51,635 nt of DNA, taken from positions 153,457-205,091 of the forward strand of contig CALMQX010000036.1 in NCBI GenBank assembly GCA_937873315.1, written 5' to 3'. The DNA comes from an uncultured Nostocoides sp. (lineage in GTDB: Bacteria; Actinomycetota; Actinomycetes; Actinomycetales; Dermatophilaceae). Numbering within the stretch: position 1 is the stretch's first letter; each line of letters begins with the position of its first letter. This document shows, one piece after another, positions 33,160-41,304 of this stretch. Below the pieces are notes generated by a model. That model did not search any database. It saw only the letters and a program-made list of their open reading frames with translations, and was not told the DNA's origin. The position numbers and the translations under genes were made by a program.

Positions 33160-34008
33160 GTGGCAAGGGTCGACAACGCGACAAAGGTGAAACTGGAGCA
33201 CCTGCTCGGTATGGGCGGCGGGTATGTCCTGAACTACTCGAACGCGTCGTTTGCAGCCTTCGTGCGCGACAGCATCGGAGTAGACCCGTACGAGCGTCAC
33301 GACGGGTCGAAGGCCCAAGTGCTGCGGCACCTGTGGTTCAGCCTGTCGGACGCGGAGTTCGCGAAGCTGACCATCGACATGCTCGAGTACCGGCGGCTCA
33401 CCGAGGACCTTGGGCAGGTGGAGCTGACCGACCGGACCGACGCCGACCGTCGCCTGGCCGAGGAGCTGGTTGACCAGCTCCGGCCGCTGCTGGGCGAGCC
33501 CGAGCGGGTGACCGGCGAGGAGGCCGAGTTCCTGGCTCGAGTGGTGGACCTGGACCTGGACCTGAGCCAGGTGCCGGTCGAGCTCGACCTGCAGGCCGTC
33601 ATCGCGGACCGCCTGCAGGAAGTCGAGGTGTGCTTCGGGCACGGAGCCCATCTGGCCGTCGTCATCCTCTGCGGCAGCACCCTCGAAGGACTGCTGTACG
33701 AGGTCGCGAAGAGCCACCCGGCCGACTACAACCGGGCCATGGCCGCACCCACCCACGACGGGAAGGTGCGGCCGTTCTCTCAGTGGACCCTCAACGACCT
33801 GCTGAACTGCTCGCGCGAGCTCGGGCTGCTGGGTGAGGACGTTACGAAGTTCGGCCACGCGGTCCGCGAGTTCCGCAACTACATCCACCCGCAACAGCAG
33901 GTCGCTGAGAACTTCCGGCCGCGGAAGGTCACCGCTCAGGTCGCCAGGCAGGTGCTGCGCGCGGCGATCGACGACCTCGGCACGCACACGTTGCAGACCG
34001 ACCGCTAG
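33160..34008 (+). CDS. AbiJ-like protein with HEPN motif, candidate abortive-infection factor
   Basis: A 282-residue protein. The first 70 residues (LEHLLGMGGGYVLNYSNASF, then GVDPYERHDGSKAQVLRHLW) follow the pattern of AbiJ N-terminal domains. The C-terminal helical part has REFRNYIH at about residues 236-243, an R-x6-H HEPN-type motif that in active members forms a ribonuclease site. Together these suggest a toxin-like RNase that stops growth on phage infection. GTG at 33160 is chosen because upstream frame sequence is not conserved-looking. No separate antitoxin gene is coupled. Function is inferred. Confidence 0.6.
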   Translation: MARVDNATKVKLEHLLGMGGGYVLNYSNASFAAFVRDSIGVDPYERHDGSKAQVLRHLWFSLSDAEFAKLTIDMLEYRRLTEDLGQVELTDRTDADRRLAEELVDQLRPLLGEPERVTGEEAEFLARVVDLDLDLSQVPVELDLQAVIADRLQEVEVCFGHGAHLAVVILCGSTLEGLLYEVAKSHPADYNRAMAAPTHDGKVRPFSQWTLNDLLNCSRELGLLGEDVTKFGHAVREFRNYIHPQQQVAENFRPRKVTAQVARQVLRAAIDDLGTHTLQTDR

Positions 34009-34158
34009 GTGTGGCCTTCAGGACGTTGTTGACACGAAGGTCCGCATCGCGGCAGATGCGTAAAGCCGATCACGGCTCAGGCCGGACCGAGGGCCCATGG
34101 CATGACTCCGAGGCCAAGCGAGGTAGGCGACTCCTGCGAGCACCCGGCAACTGTCGCG

Positions 34159-34854
34159 TCATGACCGGTGGCTTGCGTGCAGCTCCCGGAGCTCGTCCCC
34201 CACCTGCACCATTGTCGAGCACACCGTAACGCCGGGACCAGCCAGCCTGTCGGCGGGGGTGACGGCGGCATACCCGATGCAGCGCATGGCAGCCGCCCGC
34301 GCCGCTGCGACGCCAGGAGCGCTGTCCTCGACCACCACGCACTGGCTCGGTTCAACGCCCATGGTGTGCGCGGCATGGAGATAGAGATCCGGTGACGGCT
34401 TTCCGCGACGTACATCCTGCGCACTGAAGATGCGTCCCGCGAATCGTTGGTGCAGACCGGTCACCCCAAGGGTGCGCCGCATCTTGTCGTGGCTGCCGTT
34501 GGACCCCACACACGTGTTGATGCCCCGTTCCGTCAGCTCGTCGAGCAGCGTCACGATGCCCTCGACCGGTTCCAGCTCGGTGGCGTAGGCGGCGTCGTAG
34601 AGGTGTTGCAGCTCGTCGTCCCAGCCGCGGGGCAGCGCTCGGCCAAGCTCCCTCTCGACTTCGGCCTGAAAGTACTCCTCCGAGCGGCCAAGGAACCGCT
34701 CCATCACTTGGTCGGCGCTTACGTCCCACCCCAGGCTGGTGAGGACGGTCGCCCCGATCCGTGCCCCAATCGGCTCGGAGTCAACGAGGACGCCGTCGCA
34801 ATCGAAGATGACCAGGTCCAAGGCACACGGCCCTTTCGGTGGGGTTTCTTGCAC
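34159..34854 (-). CDS. HAD family phosphatase (beta-phosphoglucomutase-like)
   Basis: A 231-residue HAD hydrolase of the small-cap subfamily. Motif I is FDCDGVLVDSEP near residues 17-28, motif II in CVGSNGSH, motif III the Lys in RRGKPSPDLYL, and motif IV VVVEDSAPGV. It dephosphorylates or isomerises a sugar phosphate in the cytoplasm. The GTG start follows the last permease stop by 3 bases, so it is the end of the sugar-amine operon and may handle a sugar phosphate released there. Confidence 0.85.
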   Translation of the reverse strand: MQETPPKGPCALDLVIFDCDGVLVDSEPIGARIGATVLTSLGWDVSADQVMERFLGRSEEYFQAEVERELGRALPRGWDDELQHLYDAAYATELEPVEGIVTLLDELTERGINTCVGSNGSHDKMRRTLGVTGLHQRFAGRIFSAQDVRRGKPSPDLYLHAAHTMGVEPSQCVVVEDSAPGVAAARAAAMRCIGYAAVTPADRLAGPGVTVCSTMVQVGDELRELHASHRS

Positions 34855-34857
34855 GAA

Positions 34858-35778
34858 CTATTTGCCGATCCCGTCGGTGAGGCCCCGCAGGAACTGCCGC
34901 TGGCCGATAAGGAACAGCACGATCATGGGCAGCGCGGCCATGGTGAGCCCGGCGAACTGTACGGGCCAGTCGGTGAGCAACCGGCTTTGCATGTCCATCA
35001 GGCCAACCGGAAGCGTCTTGAGGTCGCCGGTGCTGATGAAGACCAGCGCGAAAACGAACTCGTTCCACGCGAAGAGCGCCTGCAGCAGTGCCGCCGACAC
35101 GAGGATCGGCCGGCACATCGGCAGTATGACCTGCCAGAACGCCTGCGTCGGCGTGCAGCCGTCGAGCTTCGCCGCCTCGTCCACCTCTCCAGGGATGTCG
35201 GTCATGTAGGCCCGGATGAGGAACGTCGTGAACGGGATCCGGAAAGCTGTGTAGAGCACGATGAGCGCCCAGTAGCTGTCATAGATGCGCAGGTCCTGGA
35301 GCAGACCGAACAGCGGAATGAGGGCCACCGTGGGGGCCAGCATCAGGCCGCCGAGAAGGAGGCCGAGCATGGTCCCCGCGAATGGCACGCGCAGGCGCAC
35401 CAGGCCATACGCCGCCCACGCGCTGAAAAGGACGGTGGTGAGGATCGAGGCGGTCGTCACCAGGATGCTGTTGACGAAGTAACGGACGACCCCGGCGTCA
35501 CCGGCTTTCGCGAAGTTGCCCCACCGCAGCTCGCCGGGCAGCCCCCAAGGACTGGCAAAGACCTCGGAGTTGTCTTTGAAGCTGCTGAACACCATCCACA
35601 GCAACGGGTAGAGGACTGCGATAGCGAGCAGGGCGAGCCCGAGCCAGACGGCTGAGCGAGCCACGCCCAAGGTCACTCGCCGCATCGTGCCGGTCGACGT
35701 GCTGGGCGTGGGCTGGGCCAGGGACGTCCTCGCAACCGGGCTCGCGGGCTGCATGCGAAGGGGGCTGGAGGAGGTCAT
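34858..35778 (-). CDS. ABC transporter permease (MalG type, CUT1)
   Basis: A 306-residue membrane protein with six helices and the binding-protein-dependent transport loop EVDEAAKLDGCTPTQAFWQVILPM near residues 205-228, which docks the ATPase. A Ser/Thr/Pro-rich N-terminal stretch precedes the first helix. Start ATG 35778 shares one base with the upstream stop. It pairs with the permease at 35778-36665. The operon has no ATP-binding gene, so a shared MsmX/MalK-type ATPase elsewhere is needed. Confidence 0.9.
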   Translation of the reverse strand: MTSSSPLRMQPASPVARTSLAQPTPSTSTGTMRRVTLGVARSAVWLGLALLAIAVLYPLLWMVFSSFKDNSEVFASPWGLPGELRWGNFAKAGDAGVVRYFVNSILVTTASILTTVLFSAWAAYGLVRLRVPFAGTMLGLLLGGLMLAPTVALIPLFGLLQDLRIYDSYWALIVLYTAFRIPFTTFLIRAYMTDIPGEVDEAAKLDGCTPTQAFWQVILPMCRPILVSAALLQALFAWNEFVFALVFISTGDLKTLPVGLMDMQSRLLTDWPVQFAGLTMAALPMIVLFLIGQRQFLRGLTDGIGK

Positions 35779-36665
35779 CAGTACTCGATCCTCCGTCGGC
35801 GGCCGACGGCGATCTGGACCAGTCCAATCCCGAGGGTTATCACGAAGATCACCGTCGCGATGGCGGATGCGTAGCCCATGTCGTCGTTGAGGAAGGCGTT
35901 GCGGTAGAGCCACGTGCCGAGCACCTGGCTGGAGTTCGACGGTCCACCTGCGGTCATGACCATGACCTCGTTGAAGACGAGGAAGGCGCCCGAGATGGTG
36001 AGGATCATCACGAGCGTCGTCATCTCACGGACCATCGGCACCGTGAGCGAGAAGAACCTGCGGACCGGCCCCGCGCCGTCGACCTTCGCCGCCTCGTGGA
36101 ACTCCTTGGGGATTCGCTGGATCGCGACGACGAAGAGGATGGCGGTGTAGCCGATGGACTGCCATTGGCTCATCGCGATGATGCTCCCCATGGCGGTGCC
36201 TGGCTCACCGAGCCACGAGTGTTGCCAGCTGTCGAGCCCCACCGTGTCCAGCAGGCGGTTCAACAGCCCGATCCGTGGGTTGTAAAGGAAGGAAAACAGA
36301 ATGCCCGCGACGGTGATCGATATCACGGCCGGGATGAAGTAGATGGTGCGCAGGACGCCACGGAGCCGATCATGGACGAACTCTTCGAGCACAGCCGCGA
36401 GGACCAGTGAGACCCCCACCTGGCAGAGCAGCGAGACGATCGCGAAGACCGTGTTGTTGCGAAGCGCCGTCCAGAAGATCGGGTCGCCGAACGCGGTGCG
36501 GTAGTTGTCGAGGCCGACGAACGTGGGGCTGACTGAGAACGCGTTCCAGGAGAACAAGCTCAGCCGGAGATTCTCGACGATGGGGTAGTAGACGAAGACG
36601 AGCAGCAGGACCATGGCGGGTAGAACCCAGGCCACTGACCGCCATCGTGTGGAGGTGGTGCTCAT
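35778..36665 (-). CDS. ABC transporter permease (MalF type, CUT1)
   Basis: A 295-residue six-helix permease, beginning SVAWVLPAMVLLLVFVYYPIV and with the ATPase-docking loop EFHEAAKVDGAGPVRRFFSLTVPM near 195-220. It forms the membrane channel with the MalG-type partner for uptake of a sugar or sugar conjugate. AGGAGGGCAATC precedes the ATG. A hairpin lies between this gene and the binding protein gene upstream. Confidence 0.9.
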   Translation of the reverse strand: MSTTSTRWRSVAWVLPAMVLLLVFVYYPIVENLRLSLFSWNAFSVSPTFVGLDNYRTAFGDPIFWTALRNNTVFAIVSLLCQVGVSLVLAAVLEEFVHDRLRGVLRTIYFIPAVISITVAGILFSFLYNPRIGLLNRLLDTVGLDSWQHSWLGEPGTAMGSIIAMSQWQSIGYTAILFVVAIQRIPKEFHEAAKVDGAGPVRRFFSLTVPMVREMTTLVMILTISGAFLVFNEVMVMTAGGPSNSSQVLGTWLYRNAFLNDDMGYASAIATVIFVITLGIGLVQIAVGRRRRIEY

Positions 36666-36744
36666 GATTGCCCTCCTCGGGTGGGCGGTGCCCGATCAAC
36701 GCTGACCGGTCGTGTCGAGGGTGGGCCGGGCGGCCCTTGGTGGT

Positions 36745-36776
36745 GGGGCGGGCAGATCCCACGATCCGCCCGCCCC
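36745..36776 (-). terminator. intra-operon hairpin after the binding-protein gene
   Basis: GGGGCGGGCAGATC and GATCCGCCCGCCCC pair with one mismatch around a CCAC loop. Located just after the solute-binding protein stop, it can stop part of the transcripts or protect the 3' end, raising binding-protein level over the permeases. Confidence 0.6.
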
Positions 36777-36789
36777 AGTGACTGTCAGG

Positions 36790-38148
36790 TCAGCCAGCCT
36801 GCTTCTTGGCCTTGGCGGCAGCCTTTTGCACTTCGGTCATGACGTCCTTGGACGTCTTCGAGCCGGAGATGACGCCCTCCACGCCGGAGAGGTAGGCGTT
36901 GGCCACCTCGGCGTTGGTCACCGTGTCGAGCCAGATGGCGAACTGGTTGGCCTTGCTGATGTCGGCGAGCGCGGCCTGCAGCTGCGGGAAGGAGTTCTCC
37001 GCAGTGGCGGATCCCTGGACGGGGCTAAGCCAGCCGATGTCCGCCGTGAGCTTCCCGGCGTTCTGCTGGTTGGTCATGAACTTGAGGAAGTCGACCGCGA
37101 GTGCCGCGTTCTTGCTCTGTGCGTTGACCATGAACCCGTCCGGGGCGCCGGTCAGCGCGCCGGTGTCTCCGGCCGCCCCCTGGGGAGCCGGAAGCCGCAT
37201 GAAGTCCCAGTTATCGGCGACCTCCTTCGGCGCACCACCCTTAGCCGTCAGCACCTGGAACTCGACCGACTCGAGGAAGTGCATGGCGGCCTTGCCGTTG
37301 AGGAAGTTCGCCTGACCGGCCTCGTGCGAGACACCGTTGGCGTCCTTGCTTGAGCAGCGGGTGATGATGTCCTTGAACTGGTCGACGGCCTTGGCATAAC
37401 CCGGGTCGGTGAACTCGCCGGTGGCCGGGTCATAGTCCTCAGCGAGGGTGGCCGGAGGCACGTTGTAGGCGTTGAGCTGGGTGATGTAGTGGATCGCCGG
37501 CCAGCCGTACTGGTTGCCGAACGCGATAGGCGTGTAGCCCGCGGACTTCAGCTTGTCGCACGCCGTGAGCATGTCCTCGAGGGACTGCGGGGCGCCCTGG
37601 ATTCCCGCCTTGGTGAAGGCAGCCTTGTTGTAGGCCATGTACTTCGCGTCGAGGTCGATCGGCACGCCGTAGTTCTTGCCGTTGGTTTCGAACGCCTTCA
37701 GCGAAGCGGGGGAGAACGTCTTGCCCCACTCAGTGTCGGGGGCGATGGCCGAGCTCAGGTCGGCCGCGAGCCCCGCGCGGACGAACTTGTTGGCGAAGTC
37801 ACCCGCCCAGGAGAAGAAGATGTCGGGCAGCTGCTTTGACGCCGAGAGCACGCGGATCTTGTCCTTGTACGGCTGGTCCCCGACCTGCTCGAGCTTGATG
37901 GTGACGTCGGGGTTGGCCTGCTCGTAGGCCTTGGCGACGCTCTCGAAGTAGGGGGCGTACTTCGGGTCGGCGAACTTCGTGACCATCGTCAGGGTGCCCG
38001 ACTTCTTGGCCGGGGCGTTGAGGCTCTGGCCGCCGCCCGCTCCCGGTCCCGTGTCGTCGGCCGTCCCGGGGGCGCCGCAGGCAGCGATGCCCACGGCGGT
38101 GGCCGCTCCGAGTGCGACGAAGACTGCGCTACGCATGGTGTGCTTCAT
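36790..38148 (-). CDS. ABC transporter sugar-binding lipoprotein (CUT1)
   Basis: A 452-residue extracellular binding protein. The signal peptide SAVFVALGAATAVGIAAC ends in a lipobox cysteine near residue 24, so it is tethered to the membrane. The mature part has the family-1 pattern (TLTMVTKFADPKYAPYFE, KYMAYNKAAFTKAGI, GAPDGFMVNAQSK). AAAGGAG lies 10 bases before the ATG at 38148, inside the end of the kinase gene, which it overlaps by 4 bases. With the deglycase-like genes upstream, a glycated amino acid is the likely ligand. Confidence 0.92.
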   Translation of the reverse strand: MKHTMRSAVFVALGAATAVGIAACGAPGTADDTGPGAGGGQSLNAPAKKSGTLTMVTKFADPKYAPYFESVAKAYEQANPDVTIKLEQVGDQPYKDKIRVLSASKQLPDIFFSWAGDFANKFVRAGLAADLSSAIAPDTEWGKTFSPASLKAFETNGKNYGVPIDLDAKYMAYNKAAFTKAGIQGAPQSLEDMLTACDKLKSAGYTPIAFGNQYGWPAIHYITQLNAYNVPPATLAEDYDPATGEFTDPGYAKAVDQFKDIITRCSSKDANGVSHEAGQANFLNGKAAMHFLESVEFQVLTAKGGAPKEVADNWDFMRLPAPQGAAGDTGALTGAPDGFMVNAQSKNAALAVDFLKFMTNQQNAGKLTADIGWLSPVQGSATAENSFPQLQAALADISKANQFAIWLDTVTNAEVANAYLSGVEGVISGSKTSKDVMTEVQKAAAKAKKQAG

Positions 38149-38999
38149 GACAGTTCCACTCCTTTGTGGATGGGGTTGAGCGTTGCTGTAGGCCCCTCGG
38201 CGGGGGTCTCGTACCCGAATGCGCCGTAGGCGGCGCAGCTTGCGGAGGCGTATGCCGTCGCGTCCACGAGGAGCGTCGGGAGCGGCGCAGCGGCGATGAC
38301 GCCGGTGAGGAACCGGGCGATGAACGCGTCGCCGGCTCCGAGTGTGTCGACGACGACCGTCGCCGGCGCCGGGGCGTGGAAGACCTGCCCGCCCTGGGCC
38401 GCAACTGCCCCACCGGCCCCCATGGTGACGGCGACGAGTCGTGGGCCGAGCGCGTGGATCCGGCGCGCCTCCTCGACCGCGTCGTCGACGCTGGCCGACG
38501 GCAGGGAGCGGAACGCGATGTCTACCAGGGGTGCGTACTCCGCGATGTAGTCGTCCGGGCGCTCCGAGAAGTCGAAGGAGAGTCGTGGTGACGCTGCGGC
38601 CAGGGCAGCCAGCTGGTCCTCGAGCATCGAGCACTCGCCTGTGTGCACCAAGGTGGCCGCCGCGGCGGCGCCGAAGTCAGCCGGCGCCAGGCGGACCCTC
38701 GACACCCCCACGTCACCGTGGCCGAAGACGCGGTTGCCGTCGACCACCCGCACATCTGCGCGGGCGTTCGCTCCTTCGACAACCCGCAGCAGCGAGGTGT
38801 CCACGCCCTCAGCGACCAGCGCGTCGAGGACCGTCCGACCGGCGAAGTCCGTGCCCACGGCGCCAATATAGCCGGTGCCGACACCACAACGACGCCCGTG
38901 CACGGCCACGTTGACCGTGTTTCCTCCGGGGTAGAACACCCCCCGGTCCAGGTACCGGTCGACGACGTTGTCGCCGACGGTCAGCAGGATGACGTGCAT
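38145..38999 (-). CDS. frlD: PfkB-family sugar kinase, fructoselysine 6-kinase-like
   Basis: A 284-residue ribokinase-fold enzyme. The substrate motif YPGGNTVNVAVHGRRCG lies near residues 23-39 and the anion-hole plus catalytic base DTLGAGDAFIARFLTG near 219-234. It is close in length and pattern to FrlD, which phosphorylates fructoselysine at C6 before deglycation. The direct neighbours are two SIS deglycase-like genes and an ABC importer, which support this. Symbol given by family and context; the exact amino acid moiety is unknown. Confidence 0.7.
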   Translation of the reverse strand: MHVILLTVGDNVVDRYLDRGVFYPGGNTVNVAVHGRRCGVGTGYIGAVGTDFAGRTVLDALVAEGVDTSLLRVVEGANARADVRVVDGNRVFGHGDVGVSRVRLAPADFGAAAAATLVHTGECSMLEDQLAALAAASPRLSFDFSERPDDYIAEYAPLVDIAFRSLPSASVDDAVEEARRIHALGPRLVAVTMGAGGAVAAQGGQVFHAPAPATVVVDTLGAGDAFIARFLTGVIAAAPLPTLLVDATAYASASCAAYGAFGYETPAEGPTATLNPIHKGVELS

Positions 39000-39007
39000 G
39001 GGGCCCC

Positions 39008-40033
39008 TCAGTACGCCATGCGGCGGTAGTAGCGACGGGTCGTGAGCGGGTGGTCACGCAGCACCTCGAGGTGGGCGCTGACACGCTCAAGCAGCGCAGC
39101 CAGGACGGCCGGCGACACCAGCCCGCGAGTGTCCTCGGAGATCCCCGTTAACGCGACACCCCTGGTGTCGAGGACGAGCACCTTGTCCGTAAGTCCCGAC
39201 ACGAAGCGCTCCACTCGATCGACGAGGGGTCGGGTGGCGTCCTCGCCCTTGAGTAGCAGGACGCTCACGTCGGCCTCGACGAGTTCCAGGGTGCCGTGGA
39301 AGAAGTCGGATGCGTGGACCGGGCGCGTCCGGATCCACTGCATCTCCTCGAGGATGCACATGCCGTAGTAGAAGGCCTCGGGCCAGGTGTTGCCGGCCCC
39401 GGTGACGATGTGCCACGAGTCCGCCGCGATCGCCTGGGCCAGTGCGGGCGCCTGCGCGTCGAACGCGATCTTGGCGTCGAGGAGCAGCTGGGGCAGGCGC
39501 TGAAGCTCGGCCACCTTCGTGGCGTGGTCGTCCAGTGTGCCGGTGCGCGCCATGATCGACAGGGCCAGGAGCAGCGACTGGAGGTAGAACGACTCGCACG
39601 AGGTGTCGTCCTCGGCGAAGTTCTCCAGGCACACGTCCGCCTTGGCGGCCAGCGGGCTGTCGCCGTGGCCCGTGAGGACCAGCACGCGCGCACCGGCGGC
39701 CTTGACGTGGTCGAGTGCGGCGAGGCTCTCGGCGGTCGTGCCCGATAGGGACGGGATCACCACGAGGGTGTTGCGACCGATGATGCCCGAACCGGTCACC
39801 GCGAGCTCGGCCGGCAGCACGACGTCCGCGCGGAACCCCGACCGGTCGCGGAGCAGGTCGGCGGCCGGCTGCATGAGGATGCCTGCGCCGCCGGCTCCGG
39901 CGAAGACCACGTTGGTCACGCCGGCGCCAAGGGCGTCAGCCACCACTTCATCAATCTGCTCGGCCAGCCCCACGGCACCGGACTGGATGCGCAGGTAGCG
40001 ATCCCTGTCGAAGTTGAGGAGGTCCATGGCCAT
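39008..40033 (-). CDS. SIS-domain protein, second sugar-amine deglycase-like enzyme
   Basis: A 341-residue protein with tandem SIS folds. VVFAGAGGAGILMQP (near 42-56) and VVIPSLSGTTAESLAAL (near 90-106) are sugar-phosphate-binding segments; the SLSGTT loop is typical. The late MQWIRTRPVHASDFFHGTLEL matches FrlB-type sequences, and the end TRRYYRRMAY resembles the neighbouring paralogue's RRYMFKVEY. It starts 2 bases after the upstream SIS gene. Two adjacent deglycases occur in gfr-type operons, where each cleaves a different phosphorylated Amadori compound. Confidence 0.75.
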   Translation of the reverse strand: MAMDLLNFDRDRYLRIQSGAVGLAEQIDEVVADALGAGVTNVVFAGAGGAGILMQPAADLLRDRSGFRADVVLPAELAVTGSGIIGRNTLVVIPSLSGTTAESLAALDHVKAAGARVLVLTGHGDSPLAAKADVCLENFAEDDTSCESFYLQSLLLALSIMARTGTLDDHATKVAELQRLPQLLLDAKIAFDAQAPALAQAIAADSWHIVTGAGNTWPEAFYYGMCILEEMQWIRTRPVHASDFFHGTLELVEADVSVLLLKGEDATRPLVDRVERFVSGLTDKVLVLDTRGVALTGISEDTRGLVSPAVLAALLERVSAHLEVLRDHPLTTRRYYRRMAY

Positions 40034-40035
40034 GC

Positions 40036-41034
40036 TCAGTACTCGACCTTGAACATGTAACGGCGCTGCTCGAGGTCGTGGCCGCGGACCGACTCATAGT
40101 GCTGGGCCAGGCGGTTCGCCAGCGCACCGACGACAATCGGCGAGACGTCTCCGCGTACCGAGTCGGGGACGCCCGGCAGGTCAAGGTCGCGCACGTCGAC
40201 GTACTGCGCCTTCTTGCAGTACTGATCGAGGAACCGCCTGGCCCGCTCACCCATGGGACGCGATGCGTCGTCACCCACCCACAAAAGGACCGCGGTGTCG
40301 TGGTCAACCATCTCGAACGCACCCTGGAAGAACTCGCCGGAGTTGAAAGCCGCCGCGTGCTTCCACTGCATCTCCTGCAGGAAACACATGGCGAGGCCAT
40401 AGGCCCACCCGTAGCTGGGGCCGGAGCCCAAGACATAGGTGATCGGCTCGTCCTTGAACGCCTGGGCGATATCGGCCAGTTGCGGCTCGGCCTGCTCGAT
40501 CGCGCGCTGGACCGCTGCGGGCAGCGCCTCCAGGGCCTGGTCAACCGCGGCATTGTCGATGTCTGCGCCAGTCGCCAGGAGCAGCTCGTAGGCCACAACC
40601 AGCTCGAACAGGTCACTCTTGCCGGTGAAGGCCGCGTCGGCCGCCTCCGCAAGCGGGCTTCCTGCCTTGGCGGCGGCGATCACTTTCGCACCGGTCGCCT
40701 TGGCGGTCTTGGCGGCCGCCACCGTCTCCTTCGTTGTCCCGGTGTAGGAGGCGAGCACCACGAGCGAGCCAGGGCCCATGAGCGCGGGGACAGCGGTGTT
40801 GAGTTCGTCGCTCTGCAGCTGGAAGGCGGGGAACGACGCCTTCTGCTGGAGCAGGTAGTAGGCGGGGTAGCTGCAGATGATCGAGCCACCGGCACCTACG
40901 AAGTAGACGTTGCGCAGGCCCTGGTGCACCACATCGCCAACAGTCGTGCGGATGGCGTTGCGTTCCGCGATCGTGGCGGTCAACTTGTCGACGGTGTCGG
41001 CGTCGATGGGCTTGAGCGGAAGGGTCTCGGTCAT
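40036..41034 (-). CDS. frlB: SIS-domain protein, fructoselysine-6-phosphate deglycase-like
   Basis: A 332-residue SIS protein starting MTETLPLKPIDADTV at ATG 41034, with AGGAG 6 bases upstream. VYFVGAGGSIICSYP and VVLASYTGTTKETVAAA are the sugar-phosphate loops; MQWKHAAAFNSGEFFQGAFE is a strong FrlB-type block containing the catalytic-glutamate region. It would split a phosphorylated fructosamine into glucose 6-phosphate and an amino acid. It is the first gene of the operon, facing two LacI-type operators. Confidence 0.78.
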   Translation of the reverse strand: MTETLPLKPIDADTVDKLTATIAERNAIRTTVGDVVHQGLRNVYFVGAGGSIICSYPAYYLLQQKASFPAFQLQSDELNTAVPALMGPGSLVVLASYTGTTKETVAAAKTAKATGAKVIAAAKAGSPLAEAADAAFTGKSDLFELVVAYELLLATGADIDNAAVDQALEALPAAVQRAIEQAEPQLADIAQAFKDEPITYVLGSGPSYGWAYGLAMCFLQEMQWKHAAAFNSGEFFQGAFEMVDHDTAVLLWVGDDASRPMGERARRFLDQYCKKAQYVDVRDLDLPGVPDSVRGDVSPIVVGALANRLAQHYESVRGHDLEQRRYMFKVEY

Positions 41035-41069
41035 CAGGGCTCCTAGTTCTTGACTCGTGGCACGGGCTT

Positions 41070-41107
41070 TGAGAACGTTCTCAGTGCGAGGTGTGAGAAC
41101 GTTCTCA
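41070..41107. promoter_or_regulatory. two identical LacI-family operators
   Basis: The perfect 14-base palindrome TGAGAACGTTCTCA occurs at 41070-41083 and 41094-41107, 24 bases apart centre to centre (just over two helix turns). It has the central CG expected for LacI-family sites. They lie between the first deglycase gene (minus strand) and the divergent LacI gene, so the regulator probably controls both the operon and itself. Confidence 0.85.
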
Positions 41108-41304
41108 ACTTCTCCCACGTCTTGTCAAGGGTTGTATTGGAGATTGGCGAGAACTGGTCACCGGAGCCGGCCGCGCACGGCTAGGGTCAGGGACGGCTGG
41201 GAGTCTCTCTTGGCCCTTACAGCAGCCAGACTGCGGGGCATTTGGCTTGCAGAACACCAGCCGCACAGGAGCATCCAGGCACCAGAACGCACCGAAGGAG
41301 CGTC

